A stretch of 64,000 bases of DNA from Enorma burkinafasonensis (GTDB lineage Bacteria; Actinomycetota; Coriobacteriia; Coriobacteriales; Coriobacteriaceae). The stretch lies in assembly GCF_902150035.1 (NCBI RefSeq), contig NZ_LR597502.1, forward strand, positions 124,001 through 188,000, read 5' to 3'. The notes beneath the pieces are model-generated. The model saw only the letters and a program-made list of their open reading frames with translations. It was not told where the DNA came from and did not search any database. A program made the translations under genes and the position numbers. The first letter of the stretch is position 1. Every line of letters starts with the position of its first letter. This document shows positions 41,763-52,632 of this stretch, one piece after another.

Positions 41763-42179
41763 CTAGGGGCGCTCCCCGTCCCGCTCGCTTTGGCGCTCCG
41801 CCCGGCAGGCGGGGCACAGACCCTCGAAGAACGTGTAATGCGAGACGCGCGCGTACCCGGTCGCCTTGTGGACCGCGCGGTCGAGCGCGGGGTCGTAGGG
41901 GAGCTCCACGTCGGCGACGGCGCCGCATACGGGGCAGATGACGTGCGCGTGCCGGTCGCGCCGCCCGTCGAAGCGGCTGCCGCCGGCGCACTTGAGCTGC
42001 TGGATGGCGCCCTCCTCGACGAGGAGGTTGAGATTGCGGTAGACCGTGCCGCGGCTCACGTGGCCGTCGCGGTCGCGCACGGCGCGGAAGACCTCGTCCG
42101 CGGTAGGGTGGTCGCTCGATGCCCGGACGGCGTCGAGCACCAGGCTGCGCTGGCGGGTGTTGCGTCGTTGGACGGCCAT
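41763..42179 (-). CDS. Fur-family metalloregulator
   Basis: 138 residues from MAVQRRN, with GGGAGG eight bases upstream. The winged-helix part has TRQRSLVLDAV and TADEVFRAVRDRDGHVSRGTVYRNLNLL near residues 10-60. The dimerisation half carries HAHVICPVCG and GLCPAC, the structural zinc CxxC pair. From sequence I cannot separate Fur, PerR and Zur. A TATAAAAT stretch near 42257-42264 (minus strand) may be its -10. Convergent with the FKBP gene. Confidence 0.88.
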   Translation of the reverse strand: MAVQRRNTRQRSLVLDAVRASSDHPTADEVFRAVRDRDGHVSRGTVYRNLNLLVEEGAIQQLKCAGGSRFDGRRDRHAHVICPVCGAVADVELPYDPALDRAVHKATGYARVSHYTFFEGLCPACRAERQSERDGERP

Positions 42180-42381
42180 GCGGGGCACCTCCCGGGTCCG
42201 CGCACGCGCCGCCGGTGCCAGCAGCGCGCAATCGGGTGCTTCTCAGTACTTGGTCCTATTTTATACGACGCCTAGCTACTAGCATTTAGACGCTTTGTGC
42301 AGTTTTGCCCGAGATTTCGAGGAGCGCGCGCCCGGTGAGCCCGCGTGCGGTCGAAGGATGGCGGGGCGCGCCGAGCCCATC

Positions 42382-42807
42382 CTAGAAGCGCACCTCGAAG
42401 CCCGTCTCTCCCGGCACGACGCCGAGCTCGTCCCACCGCTCGAGCCAAACCGTGCACCACATGCGCGCGTAGTAGCGATGGATCGCGTCGAGGTGCCGGA
42501 TGATCGCGCCCGCGGGCCCTTGGACCTCCATGTCGACCGAGCCGTCGTCGAGGTTTCTCACCCAGCCCGTGAGGCCGAGCTCCTCGGCCGTGCCGCGGTT
42601 GGTCCAGCGGAAGCCCACGCCCTGCACGCGCCCGGTGAAGCGCAGGTGGAGCCGCAGGTCGGCTGCGGCATCGTCGCCGCCGAGCCGGTCCTGCAGCCGC
42701 TTGATGAGCGCGAGCTCGAGCTCGCTCCGGCGCACCGCGTCGCCCGCGGCGCCGTCCCCGGTGCCGGCGTCACCCGTGAGGCCGAGCATGCGGTCGAGAA
42801 ATCCCAT
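42382..42807 (-). CDS. acyP: Acylphosphatase with N-terminal extension
   Basis: 141 residues. A 50-residue leader (MGFLDRMLGLTG onward) precedes a complete acylphosphatase domain: LHLRFTGRVQGVGFRWTNRG with the phosphate-binding loop and arginine, GLTGWVRNLDDGSVDMEVQGP with the catalytic asparagine. The enzyme hydrolyses acyl phosphates such as acetyl phosphate or carbamoyl phosphate. It starts 8 bp after the stop of the upstream oxidoreductase gene, so the two are likely coupled. Confidence 0.85.
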   Translation of the reverse strand: MGFLDRMLGLTGDAGTGDGAAGDAVRRSELELALIKRLQDRLGGDDAAADLRLHLRFTGRVQGVGFRWTNRGTAEELGLTGWVRNLDDGSVDMEVQGPAGAIIRHLDAIHRYYARMWCTVWLERWDELGVVPGETGFEVRF

Positions 42808-42815
42808 GGCGCGCC

Positions 42816-43922
42816 CTAGGCCAGGTCGGGGTCGGCCGCGTCCGCGGGGAAGACGATGCCCGCCTGGCGGCGCACCTCGTCCATGACGGCGAGCGATGCC
42901 AGGGTTACGTCGCGGTAGTGCGCGACCGTGCCGAAGTCCCCTGCGGGGGCCGCGGCGGCTGCGGAGCCCGCGCGCACCGCCTCGACGGCGCACACGAAGT
43001 CGGCGAGCTCGTAGGCCATGGTGTTGTCGCAGGAGGGGAGCTTGAGCTCGCGCGACGTGGCGCCGCTCGCCACGCGCACGGCCTTCGCCGAGCTGCGCCC
43101 CACCTCGCCGCGCAGGTCGATCCGTCCCCACTTAGGGCACGAGACGCCGCCGAACACGAGCGTGGCGTCCTCGCCCTCGACCTGGCAGGAGAGGTTGTCG
43201 TTGGTGATCTTGGAGTGGTGCAGGGCGACCGTCTTGTCGGCGTAGGCGCACAGGATGTCGCCCGCGCCGTCGATGGCGCCGTGGGTGAGCCCGCGCGTGC
43301 CCTCGTCGAGCAGCACCGTCGAGCTCATGACGCGCTCGGGTGCCCCGAAGAGCTCGACCATGGGCTCGACGCAGTACACGCCGATGTCCATGAGCGAGCC
43401 CGATGCCATGGCGCAGTCGAAGATGTTCGTCTGGCGCCCGGCGAGCACCTCGAGGTAGCGCGACGAGAACTTGCCGAAGTGCAGGCTCGCGCGCCGCACG
43501 CGGCCGAGCTGCGCGATGGCGTCCTGGCAGCGGCGGAAGGCGGGGTCGTGGAGCGGGCGCATGGCCTCGAGGGCGACGACGCCTGCGGCCTCGGCGGCCT
43601 CGAACACCGCGCGGGCCTCGCGCTCGTTCGCGGCGAAGGGCTTCTCGACGATCACGTGCTTGCCGTGCGCGATGCAGGCGAGCGCCTGGCTGGCGTGCAG
43701 GGCGTTCGGGCTGCCGATGTAGACGGCGTCGATGCCGGGCGCCGCCGCGAGCTCCTCGAGGCTCGTGAAGCTCCGCGTCCCGCCACGCTCGGCGGTGAAG
43801 GCTTGGGCGCGCTCGGCGTCGCGGGAGAGGGTGCCCACGTAGGTCGCGGTGTCGCTCGCGTTGATCACCTCGATGAAGTCGTTGGAGATGGGGCTCGTCC
43901 CGATCGTCGCGAAGCTTACCAT
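42816..43922 (-). CDS. Gfo/Idh/MocA-family oxidoreductase
   Basis: 368 residues. The Rossmann opening is MVSFATIGTSPISNDFIEVINAS (the usual G-x-G-x-x-G is altered to GTSPIS). It is followed by YIGSPNALHASQALACIAHGKHVIVEKPFAANEREA near residue 70, with the EKP lysine. The C-terminal substrate domain has SLMDIGVYCVEPMVELFG. Members oxidise sugars or cyclitols with NAD(P). With no sugar gene next to it, the substrate is unknown. Downstream is acyP. Confidence 0.87.
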   Translation of the reverse strand: MVSFATIGTSPISNDFIEVINASDTATYVGTLSRDAERAQAFTAERGGTRSFTSLEELAAAPGIDAVYIGSPNALHASQALACIAHGKHVIVEKPFAANEREARAVFEAAEAAGVVALEAMRPLHDPAFRRCQDAIAQLGRVRRASLHFGKFSSRYLEVLAGRQTNIFDCAMASGSLMDIGVYCVEPMVELFGAPERVMSSTVLLDEGTRGLTHGAIDGAGDILCAYADKTVALHHSKITNDNLSCQVEGEDATLVFGGVSCPKWGRIDLRGEVGRSSAKAVRVASGATSRELKLPSCDNTMAYELADFVCAVEAVRAGSAAAAAPAGDFGTVAHYRDVTLASLAVMDEVRRQAGIVFPADAADPDLA

Positions 43923-43999
43923 GCTGTCTCCTGTCCTCTCGAGGCGCGCCGGGGTGGGCTGCGCTGGGGGCCGCCCCGGCGCGGGCCGCCCGCGCCGCG

Positions 44000-44494
44000 C
44001 TAGTCCGCGTCGGCGTCCGTGAAGCCGGTATCGATGCTCAGTGTACCCGAATCGGCCGCGGCGGTCGCGAGCTCGTCGCAGCGCTCGTTGAACTCGTGCC
44101 CGGCATGCCCCTTCACCCAGATGAACGTCACGCGGTGCGGTTCCTTGGCGGCGAGCAGGCGCTGCCAGAGGTCCACGTTCTTCACGGGCTTCTTGGCGGA
44201 CGTCTTCCAGCCGCGGCGGATCCACCCGTCGATCCAGCGGTCGTTGAACGCCTTGACGAGGTACTGCGAGTCCGAGTGGAGCTCGACCTCGCAGGGACGC
44301 GTGAGCGCCTCGAGCGCGACGATGGCGGCGAGGAGCTCCATGCGGTTGTTGGTCGTGCGCTCGAAGCCCCCCGAGAGCTCGCGGGTGAACGTCTGGCCCT
44401 TGCCGTTGGTGTAGCGCAGCACGGCGCCGTAGCCGCCGTTGCCGGGGTTGCCGCGGGCGGAGCCGTCAGTGTAGATGGTGACTTTCACGGGCAT
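44000..44494 (-). CDS. rnhA: Ribonuclease HI
   Basis: 164 residues. [24 protein letters not shown] contains the first catalytic Asp, [16 protein letters not shown] the Glu, [13 protein letters not shown] the second Asp, and [15 protein letters not shown] the final Asp. The basic handle region ([16 protein letters not shown]) is present, as in E. coli RNase HI. It degrades RNA in RNA-DNA hybrids. Confidence 0.95.
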   Translation of the reverse strand: MPVKVTIYTDGSARGNPGNGGYGAVLRYTNGKGQTFTRELSGGFERTTNNRMELLAAIVALEALTRPCEVELHSDSQYLVKAFNDRWIDGWIRRGWKTSAKKPVKNVDLWQRLLAAKEPHRVTFIWVKGHAGHEFNERCDELATAAADSGTLSIDTGFTDADAD

Positions 44495-44697
44495 GCCTTT
44501 CCGCTCGGGTGTGGTGAGCCGGGACCATGATACGCCATGGGGCCCGCCGGCGCATGGCGGGCCTTAGCGCGACCGGGCGGGCCCACCTTGCCGAGCGCTT
44601 ACCGCCCGCTTGCACGCGCATTGAACGGGGGCCCTAAGGTTGGGTGGTGACGGATTCGCCTGCGCCGCCTGCCGGCGCCGAGGGAAGGGGGAGCACG

Positions 44698-44817
44698 ATG
44701 GGGGAGACGCTTGTCGCGATCGCGCTCACGGCGGGCGCCGTGGTGGCGTACCTGGCGTCCGAGGCGGTGCGCGAGCTCGAGCGCCGCGCCGAGATCGCGG
44801 AGGACGCGCTCGAGTAA
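44698..44817 (+). CDS. Possible 39-residue membrane-anchored small protein
   Basis: ATG 44698 is preceded by AGGGAAGGGGGAG, a very strong ribosome site. The peptide is one hydrophobic helix (GETLVAIALTAGAVVAYLAS) plus a charged amphipathic tail (EAVRELERRAEIAEDALE). After the stop, GACGCGCTCGAGTA repeats almost exactly. I do not recognise the family; a real product is plausible but unproven. Confidence 0.5.
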   Translation: MGETLVAIALTAGAVVAYLASEAVRELERRAEIAEDALE

Positions 44818-44868
44818 AACGCGCTCGAGTAGGACGCGCCCGGGTGGGACCCGGCGCGGGCTCTTCGC

Positions 44869-44874
44869 TACAAT
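44869..44874 (+). promoter_or_regulatory. -10 box (TACAAT) for the aldo/keto reductase
   Basis: CGCTACAATACGG repeats the prfC promoter context and lies 35 bp before ATG 44909. Confidence 0.45.
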
Positions 44875-44908
44875 ACGGGCAGATGCACCGAAGACGCGAG
44901 GAGCCCCC

Positions 44909-46123
44909 ATGCAATACCGGATCGACCCCAGAAGCGGCCAGCGCATATCGGCGCTCGGCCTCGGCTGCATGCGCTTCCCGCGCGGAGCGCTCGGCGCCAT
45001 CGACCAGGATGCGGCGGAGCGCATCATCGGCCGCGCCGCGGACCGGGGCATCAACTACCTCGACACCGCCTACCTCTACCCCGGCAACGAAGCCTGCGTG
45101 GGCGCCGCCCTCGAGCACCTGGGACTGCGCGACCGCTTTTTTGTCGCCACCAAGCTGCCCCACGGCTCGTGCCGCTCGGTCGCCGACTTCGACCGCTTCC
45201 TCGACGAGCAGCTGCGGCGCTTGAGGTGCGATCGCGTCGACTACTACCTCATCCACAACGTGACGAGCCCCGCGCAATGGGAGCGCCTCGTCGCGCTGGG
45301 GATCGAGGCGTGGATCTGCCGCCAGAAGGCGGCGGGCCGCATCGGCCGGATCGGCTTCTCCTACCATGGCAGCGCGGGCGACTTCGCGCCGCTCCTCGAC
45401 GCGTACGACTGGGACTTCTGCCAGATTCAGTACAACTACGCCAACGAGACCTACCAGGCGGGAACCGCCGGGCTCAAGGCGGCCGCATCGCGCGGGCTCG
45501 CCGTCTTCGTCATGGAGCCGCTTCTGGGCGGGCGCCTCGCGGGCAAGCTCGCGGACGAGGCGCGCCGCGTGCTCGAGGGCGAGCGCGGCCGCGTCATCTC
45601 GACCGAGGCGGGCACGGCGTCGCTCGACACGCCCGCTGCCTGGGGCCTCGCCTGGGTCTGGGACCATCCCGAGGTCACGATGCTGCTCTCGGGCATGGTC
45701 GCGCCCGAGCTGGTGGACGAGAACGCCGCGCTCGCTAGCGTGGCGTTGCCCGGGTGCCTCGACGCGGGGCAGCACGAGGCCATAGGCAGGGTGCGCGAGA
45801 TCTTCGAGCGGTCGAACCGCGTGCCCTGCACGGGCTGCAACTACTGCATGCCCTGTCCGCGCGGCATCAACGTCCCCGGGTGCTTCGCGGCATACAACGC
45901 CTCGTACGCCCACGGGTGGTTCACGGGTGTGTCGCAGTACTTCACCGCCTCCGCCATCAGGAGCGGGCATCCGCGCCTCGCAAGCAACTGCGTACGGTGC
46001 GGCGCCTGCGCCAAGCACTGCCCGCAGCACATCGACATCCCCGACCGCCTGATGGACGTGCGCCGCCGCCTCACGCCCGGGCCGGTGGGCGCCGTCCTCG
46101 CGCTCATGGGAAAGAGGGGCTAG
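44909..46123 (+). CDS. Aldo/keto reductase with C-terminal 4Fe-4S domain
   Basis: 404 residues. The AKR barrel has YLDTAYLYPGN near residue 50 (Asp and Tyr of the tetrad), VATKLPHG (Lys) and YLIHNV (His). The last 110 residues carry cysteine clusters CTGCNYCMPCPRGINVPG and CVRCGACAKHCPQHIDIP, a ferredoxin-type domain. Such fusions are common in anaerobes and may take electrons from ferredoxin. The stop is two bases from the endonuclease IV start. Confidence 0.9.
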   Translation: MQYRIDPRSGQRISALGLGCMRFPRGALGAIDQDAAERIIGRAADRGINYLDTAYLYPGNEACVGAALEHLGLRDRFFVATKLPHGSCRSVADFDRFLDEQLRRLRCDRVDYYLIHNVTSPAQWERLVALGIEAWICRQKAAGRIGRIGFSYHGSAGDFAPLLDAYDWDFCQIQYNYANETYQAGTAGLKAAASRGLAVFVMEPLLGGRLAGKLADEARRVLEGERGRVISTEAGTASLDTPAAWGLAWVWDHPEVTMLLSGMVAPELVDENAALASVALPGCLDAGQHEAIGRVREIFERSNRVPCTGCNYCMPCPRGINVPGCFAAYNASYAHGWFTGVSQYFTASAIRSGHPRLASNCVRCGACAKHCPQHIDIPDRLMDVRRRLTPGPVGAVLALMGKRG

Positions 46124-46125
46124 CC

Positions 46126-46998
46126 ATGCTCACCATCGGATGCCATCTCTCGATCTCGAACGGATTCGCCGCCATGGGCGAGACCGCGCTTTCCATCGGG
46201 GCGAACACCTTCGCGTTCTTCACGCGCAACCCGCGCGGCGGCAGCGTGCGCGCACTCGACCTTAAGGACGTGGCCGCGCTCGCGTGCCTCATGGAGCGCC
46301 ACGGCTTCGGCCCGCTCGTGGCGCACGCGCCCTACGCGTACAACCCCTGCTCGGCGAAGGAGCATGCGCGTGCGTTCGCGCTCGAGGCCATGCGCGATGA
46401 CCTGGAGCGCCTGGAGGCGCTGCCGGGGAACCTCTACAACTTCCATCCGGGCGCGCACACCGGCCAGGGGCCCGAGCGCGGCATCGAGCTCATCGTCGAC
46501 ACGCTCTGCCAGGTGATGTTTCCCGGCCAGCGCACGACGGTGCTGCTCGAGACCATGGCGGGCAAGGGCACGGAGGTGGGCCGCAGCTTCGAGGAGCTCG
46601 CGGCCATCCTGGACGCCGTCGAGCGGCGGCGGGGCGAGCTTGCGGGGAATCTGGGCGTGTGCCTCGACACCTGCCATGTGAGCGACGCGGGCTACGACAT
46701 CGTGCACGACCTCGACGGCGTGCTCGCCGCCTTCGACCGCACGGTGGGGCTCGAGCGCCTGCGGGCCGTGCACCTCAACGACTCGAAGAACCCGTGCGGC
46801 GCGCGCAAGGACCGCCACGCGCGGATCGGGGAGGGCTACCTGGGCTGCCCGGAGCTCGGCGGCAGCGAGGAGGCGCTCGCCGCCATCGTGCGGCACCCCG
46901 CCCTGCGCACCCTGCCGTTCATCCTGGAGACGCCCAACGAGCTTCCCGGCTACGCCCGCGAGATCGCGCTCATGCGGCGCCTCGCCGGCGATGCGTGA
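46126..46998 (+). CDS. nfo: Endonuclease IV (AP endonuclease)
   Basis: 290 residues. All nine metal ligands of the family can be placed: H67 (VAHAPY), H107 (NFHPGAH), E142 (LLETMAG), D181 and H184 (CLDTCHV), H216 (AVHLND), D229 and H231 (KDRHARIGEG) and E268 (FILETPN). It nicks DNA at abasic sites. It is transcribed with the aldo/keto reductase, 2 bp downstream. Confidence 0.93.
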   Translation: MLTIGCHLSISNGFAAMGETALSIGANTFAFFTRNPRGGSVRALDLKDVAALACLMERHGFGPLVAHAPYAYNPCSAKEHARAFALEAMRDDLERLEALPGNLYNFHPGAHTGQGPERGIELIVDTLCQVMFPGQRTTVLLETMAGKGTEVGRSFEELAAILDAVERRRGELAGNLGVCLDTCHVSDAGYDIVHDLDGVLAAFDRTVGLERLRAVHLNDSKNPCGARKDRHARIGEGYLGCPELGGSEEALAAIVRHPALRTLPFILETPNELPGYAREIALMRRLAGDA

Positions 46999-47076
46999 TG
47001 CGGCCGGCCGTGCTGCGGGCGGCCGTGCTGTGGGCTCGTGGGGCCGAGACCCCGCTGCCGCGACGCGCGCCCGAGA

Positions 47077-48342
47077 CTAGGAGATGATCCCCGCGCGTTC
47101 CTTGAGTCCGAGCACGCGCCGCACGCTCTCGTCGATGCGCTCCTCGCTCAAGCGCCCGTCGCGCACGGCGGCGACCACGCCCGGAAGCGCCTCGCGCAGG
47201 TTCGGCGTCATGAGCAGGATGTCGCCGCCCGCCTCGAAGTAGCGCACGGCGGCCTCCGCGGCGCTGAAGTTCTGCGTGATGGCGCCCATGCCGAAGGAGT
47301 CGGAGATGATGACGCCCGTGAAGCCCAGCTCGCCGCGGAGGACGTCGCCCATCATGAAGGGCGACAGCGACGCGGGCAGGCCGTCGGCCGCGAAGTTGGG
47401 GGTCTCGATGTGGCCCACCATGACCATGGGGCAGCCGGCCTCGATCGCGGCGATGAAGGGCTTGAACTCGCAGGACTCGATCTCCTCGCGCGAGCGCTCG
47501 GCGTAGACCGCGCCCGTGTGCGAGTCGCCCGCGGTGTCGCCGTGGCCGGGGAAGTGCTTCACGCAGGGCAAGGTGCCCGTCTCGAGCATGGCCTCGACCT
47601 CGGCGCCGACCATCTCGGCGGCGAGGTCGGGGTCCGAGCTGAAGGAGCGCGGGCCGATGGCGGTGTTCTCGGGGTTGGTGAGGACGTCGGCGATGGGCGC
47701 GAAGTCCAGGTTGAAGCCGATCTCGCGCAGGTAGGTGCCGATGGTCTCGCCCACGTGCGCCGCCTGCGCGGGGTCTCCCGTCGCGCCGATCTCGGCCATG
47801 TTAGGGAAGCGCTCGACGTCGAAGAGGCCGCAGTTGGCGACGCGCGCGACGAGCGGGCCGCCCTCCTCGTCGATGGAGAGGAAGGGCGCGGCGCCCGCGC
47901 CCGCCTTGAGGCAGAGCTCGCGTGTGCCGGAGAGGAGGTTTCGCACCTGCTCGGCGCGCACGAGGTTCTTGCGGAAGTAGATGAGCCCGCCCACGGGGAA
48001 CTCGGCGAGCGCCTGCTCGGTCATGCCGCCCGCGATCGTGGCCGTCGAGGCGCCGGTGAGCTGCTCGGGCGTGACGATGAAGAGCTGGGCGACTTTCTGC
48101 TCGAGCGTCATGGCGGCCATGAGGCGCTCGGTGGCCGTGGGCTCCGGCTCGGGTTCGGCCTCCTCCTCGGCGGAGCCGTGCTGCGCCGCCGGGTGGTCCC
48201 ATACGGTGACGTTGCCGTTATCGGGGAAGATGCCGCTGTCGGTGAGCGCGTCGCAGCCGCTCGCCGCCGCGGCGATGCCGCCGAGCGCGCCCGCGGCGAT
48301 GAGGTTGCGCCTGGTGATGACGGGTCCGTTGGAGTTCAGCAT
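47077..48342 (-). CDS. Secreted GH3 beta-N-acetylhexosaminidase (NagZ-type lipoprotein)
   Basis: 421 residues from the ATG behind GAGGGAG. TRRNLIAAGALGGIAAAASGC is a twin-arginine signal with a lipobox cysteine. The GH3 domain follows a Glu/Pro linker: PFLSIDEEGGPLVAR near residue 165, KHFPGHGDTAGDSH near 265 with the NagZ-specific His/Asp loop, and VIISDSFGMGA with the nucleophile Asp near 355. It probably trims N-acetylglucosamine from peptidoglycan fragments at the cell surface. DNA just upstream duplicates its first codons. Confidence 0.9.
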   Translation of the reverse strand: MLNSNGPVITRRNLIAAGALGGIAAAASGCDALTDSGIFPDNGNVTVWDHPAAQHGSAEEEAEPEPEPTATERLMAAMTLEQKVAQLFIVTPEQLTGASTATIAGGMTEQALAEFPVGGLIYFRKNLVRAEQVRNLLSGTRELCLKAGAGAAPFLSIDEEGGPLVARVANCGLFDVERFPNMAEIGATGDPAQAAHVGETIGTYLREIGFNLDFAPIADVLTNPENTAIGPRSFSSDPDLAAEMVGAEVEAMLETGTLPCVKHFPGHGDTAGDSHTGAVYAERSREEIESCEFKPFIAAIEAGCPMVMVGHIETPNFAADGLPASLSPFMMGDVLRGELGFTGVIISDSFGMGAITQNFSAAEAAVRYFEAGGDILLMTPNLREALPGVVAAVRDGRLSEERIDESVRRVLGLKERAGIIS

Positions 48343-48515
48343 GGGTCTCCCTCGTTCGAATCTGGTGCGTTTCACGGGTCCGTTGGGGTTCGAGCATGCC
48401 ATAGGCGGCGCCGGTGCACAAGCTGTCAACGGAACGCTCAAGGGGGAGGGCACGGCAGGTGCCGCACCCGCCCCCTCGCTATCGGGCGTCCGCTTGCGCG
48501 GCGCGGCCTTCGCCC

Positions 48516-49718
48516 CTACAGGGCGCTCGCGTAGATGGCGCGCGCGTCGTCGAGCGTGAGCTGCTTGAAGCTGCCGAACACCTCGCCGCGGTTGATCTTG
48601 AGGCCGGGGAGCATCCGGTCGATGTCCTTTTCGTGCACGCCCAACTCGCCCAGGGTGCGGGGCATGCCGAGCGAGACGAAGAAGTCCTGCAGCTCGTCGA
48701 TGGTGGCGGTGACGGCGTCCTCGACGGCCTCGGCGCTCTCGTCGACGGGCTCGATCTCGAAGACCTCGTAGGCGAAGGAGAGGAAGCGCTCCGGGTGCTC
48801 GCGCCAGACGTAGCGCATCCACGCGGGGAAGATCACCGCGAGGCCGGCGCCGTGGGTGATGCCGGTGTCGAGGGCCGAGAGCTCGTGCTCCAGCCCATGG
48901 CAGGTCCAGTCGCCGTCGCGCTTGCCGGGGATGTTGATGCCGCAGCCCGCCAGGCCGTTATGGGCGAGCGTGCCCGCCCACATGAGGCAGGCGCGCGCGT
49001 CGTAGTCGCGCGGGTCGGCGAGCACGCGCGGCGCGCACTCGATGACGCTTTTCACGATGCCGCAGGCGATGTGGTCGGTCACGGGCACGCCCGGTTCGCC
49101 CGAGAAGTAGCGCTCCATGACGTGGGACATGATGTCGGTGGCGCCCGCCGCGGTCTGGTAGGGCGGCAGGGTGAAGGTGAGCTCGGGGTCCATGAAGGCG
49201 ATGACGGGGCGGTTGAGGTCGGTGTTGACGCCGCTCTTCAGGTGCTCGGCGTCGTTGCTGATGACCGAGGAGTTCGAGGCCTCGGAACCCGATGCGGGGA
49301 TGGTCACCACGCAGGCGACCGGCAGGTGCGCGGCGGGCTTGACGCCGCGGACGAAGAAGTCCCACACGTCGCCGTCGTAGGGCACGCCGAGCGCGATCGC
49401 CTTGGCGCAGTCCATGGCCGACCCGCCGCCCACGGGCAGGACGATGTCGATCTGCCCGCCGCGCGCGAGCCCGATGCCCTGGCGCACGAGGCCGATCTCG
49501 GGGTTGGGGCGCACGCCGCCGAGCTCGATATGCTCGACGCCCGCCGCATCGAGCGACGCCTTCACGCGGTCGAGCGTGCCGGTGCGCACGACCGATCCCT
49601 GGCCGTAGACGAGAAGCGCCTTTCGGTAGCCCGCCTCGGCGAGATGCGCGCCCACCTGGTCGGTGACGCCGCGCCCGAACACGATGCGCGTGGGCGAGTA
49701 GAAGCTGAAGTCGTTCAT
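48516..49718 (-). CDS. Iron-containing alcohol (butanol-type) dehydrogenase
   Basis: 400 residues. YSPTRIVFGRGVTDQVG opens the fold and PVGGGSAMDCAKAIALG (near 96) is the NAD(P) site. Metal ligands fall in ATDIMSHVMERYF (Asp, His) and WTCHGLEHELSALDTGITHGAGLAVI (His residues). The relatives BdhA/YqhD reduce aldehydes to alcohols in fermentation. It is transcribed alone on the minus strand. Confidence 0.9.
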   Translation of the reverse strand: MNDFSFYSPTRIVFGRGVTDQVGAHLAEAGYRKALLVYGQGSVVRTGTLDRVKASLDAAGVEHIELGGVRPNPEIGLVRQGIGLARGGQIDIVLPVGGGSAMDCAKAIALGVPYDGDVWDFFVRGVKPAAHLPVACVVTIPASGSEASNSSVISNDAEHLKSGVNTDLNRPVIAFMDPELTFTLPPYQTAAGATDIMSHVMERYFSGEPGVPVTDHIACGIVKSVIECAPRVLADPRDYDARACLMWAGTLAHNGLAGCGINIPGKRDGDWTCHGLEHELSALDTGITHGAGLAVIFPAWMRYVWREHPERFLSFAYEVFEIEPVDESAEAVEDAVTATIDELQDFFVSLGMPRTLGELGVHEKDIDRMLPGLKINRGEVFGSFKQLTLDDARAIYASAL

Positions 49719-49921
49719 GGTATGCCCCTTACCTGGTTGCCGCTGTTCGTGCCGCCGCGCGCCGGGGGAGACCCGCCGGTCGCGGCGCCGGGGCGCGCGG
49801 CGCCCCCGCCTGCCCCACGGTCATGGTAGCGCAACGGTGCGGTTTTCGAGCGTGTAACGCGCGAGACGCTCCCGCGTCCGCGGCTTATACTTCTGGGGGA
49901 AACCGACGAGAGGGGAATACC

Positions 49922-50752
49922 ATGTCGCAAGCCGCACGTACGGTGAAGCTCATCCTGTCCGACATCGACGGCACCATCATGCCCCAGGGCGCGCATACGG
50001 TCTCCGAGCGCACGCGCGCCGCGTTCCACACGGCACGCGAGGCCGGCATCGCCATCGGCCCGGCGAGCGGGCGCGGCGTGGGCCAGATCCCCGCGTTCTT
50101 CGGCGGCGATGCGACGTGCTGCGCCACCTGCATCGCGACGAACGGTCTCGAGGGCTATCTCGAGGGCGAGCGCATCTTCGAGAAGCTGCTCCCGCGCCGC
50201 GGCCTCGAGCGGCTCGTCGAGGTGCTCGGCGAGATCCCCGGATCGGGCCTCGTGGTGTTCGAGGGCACCCGCCCGCTGCTCTGCTCGGGCTCGCTCGACG
50301 ACCTGCTCGAGATCGTCCCCGCCTACGGGCGCGCCTGCGAGCCTGTGGGCGGCCTCCCCGCGTTCGAGGTGCTCAAGGCGAACGTCTTTCTGCCCACGGA
50401 CCTCGACGGGACGCGCGCCTTCTCCGAGCGCCTCAACGCCGCGGTGGACGGGCTCGACTTCGACGTGCCCATGGCGGGCTTCCTGAACATCATGCCCGCC
50501 GGCTGGAACAAGGGCGAGGGCGTGCGCGAGCTCGCCCGGCGCCTGGGCGTCGGCCTCGACGAGGTGGTGGTCTTCGGCGACGCGGGCAACGACCTCACCA
50601 TGTTCGCCGTCGCGGGCAACCCCGTGGCCGTGGCGGGCGCCATGCCCGAGGCCGCGGCCGCCGCGCGCTGGCATATCGGCCGGTGCGAGGACGACGCGGT
50701 CGCCGAGGCCATCGAGGTGCTCGCGGCAGGCGGCTGGCCGTTCACCGCGTAG
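49922..50752 (+). CDS. Cof-type HAD phosphatase
   Basis: 276 residues. LILSDIDGTIMPQGAHTVSERT is motif I, GPASGRG motif II, the large C2 cap occupies about 85-190, NKGEGVRELA carries the motif III lysine, and VVFGDAGNDLTMFAVAG is motif IV. These proteins dephosphorylate sugar phosphates or flavin mononucleotide. GAGAGGGG lies upstream of ATG. Confidence 0.85.
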   Translation: MSQAARTVKLILSDIDGTIMPQGAHTVSERTRAAFHTAREAGIAIGPASGRGVGQIPAFFGGDATCCATCIATNGLEGYLEGERIFEKLLPRRGLERLVEVLGEIPGSGLVVFEGTRPLLCSGSLDDLLEIVPAYGRACEPVGGLPAFEVLKANVFLPTDLDGTRAFSERLNAAVDGLDFDVPMAGFLNIMPAGWNKGEGVRELARRLGVGLDEVVVFGDAGNDLTMFAVAGNPVAVAGAMPEAAAAARWHIGRCEDDAVAEAIEVLAAGGWPFTA

Positions 50753-50808
50753 CGCTCCCCGCGTGCCGGAGGCGCCCGCGCGCCCGTCGCCGGGTCACCC
50801 CGCTGCGG

Positions 50809-50814
50809 TAGAAT
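50809..50814 (+). promoter_or_regulatory. -10 box (TAGAAT) for pgi
   Basis: GCGGTAGAATAAAG lies about 64 bp before ATG 50878. The -35 is not recognisable. Confidence 0.45.
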
Positions 50815-50877
50815 AAAGTATCTGCGACAAGGCCGCCGGAGCGCGGACGGGTCGCCCCAAGCGACAAGGAGGAAGCC

Positions 50878-52572
<1,695 letters not shown>

Positions 52573-52632
52573 ATGACGCTGCCGGCGCCTCCGGTCATCC
52601 GGGGGCGCCGCATTCTTTTTCAGGGAGTGACC

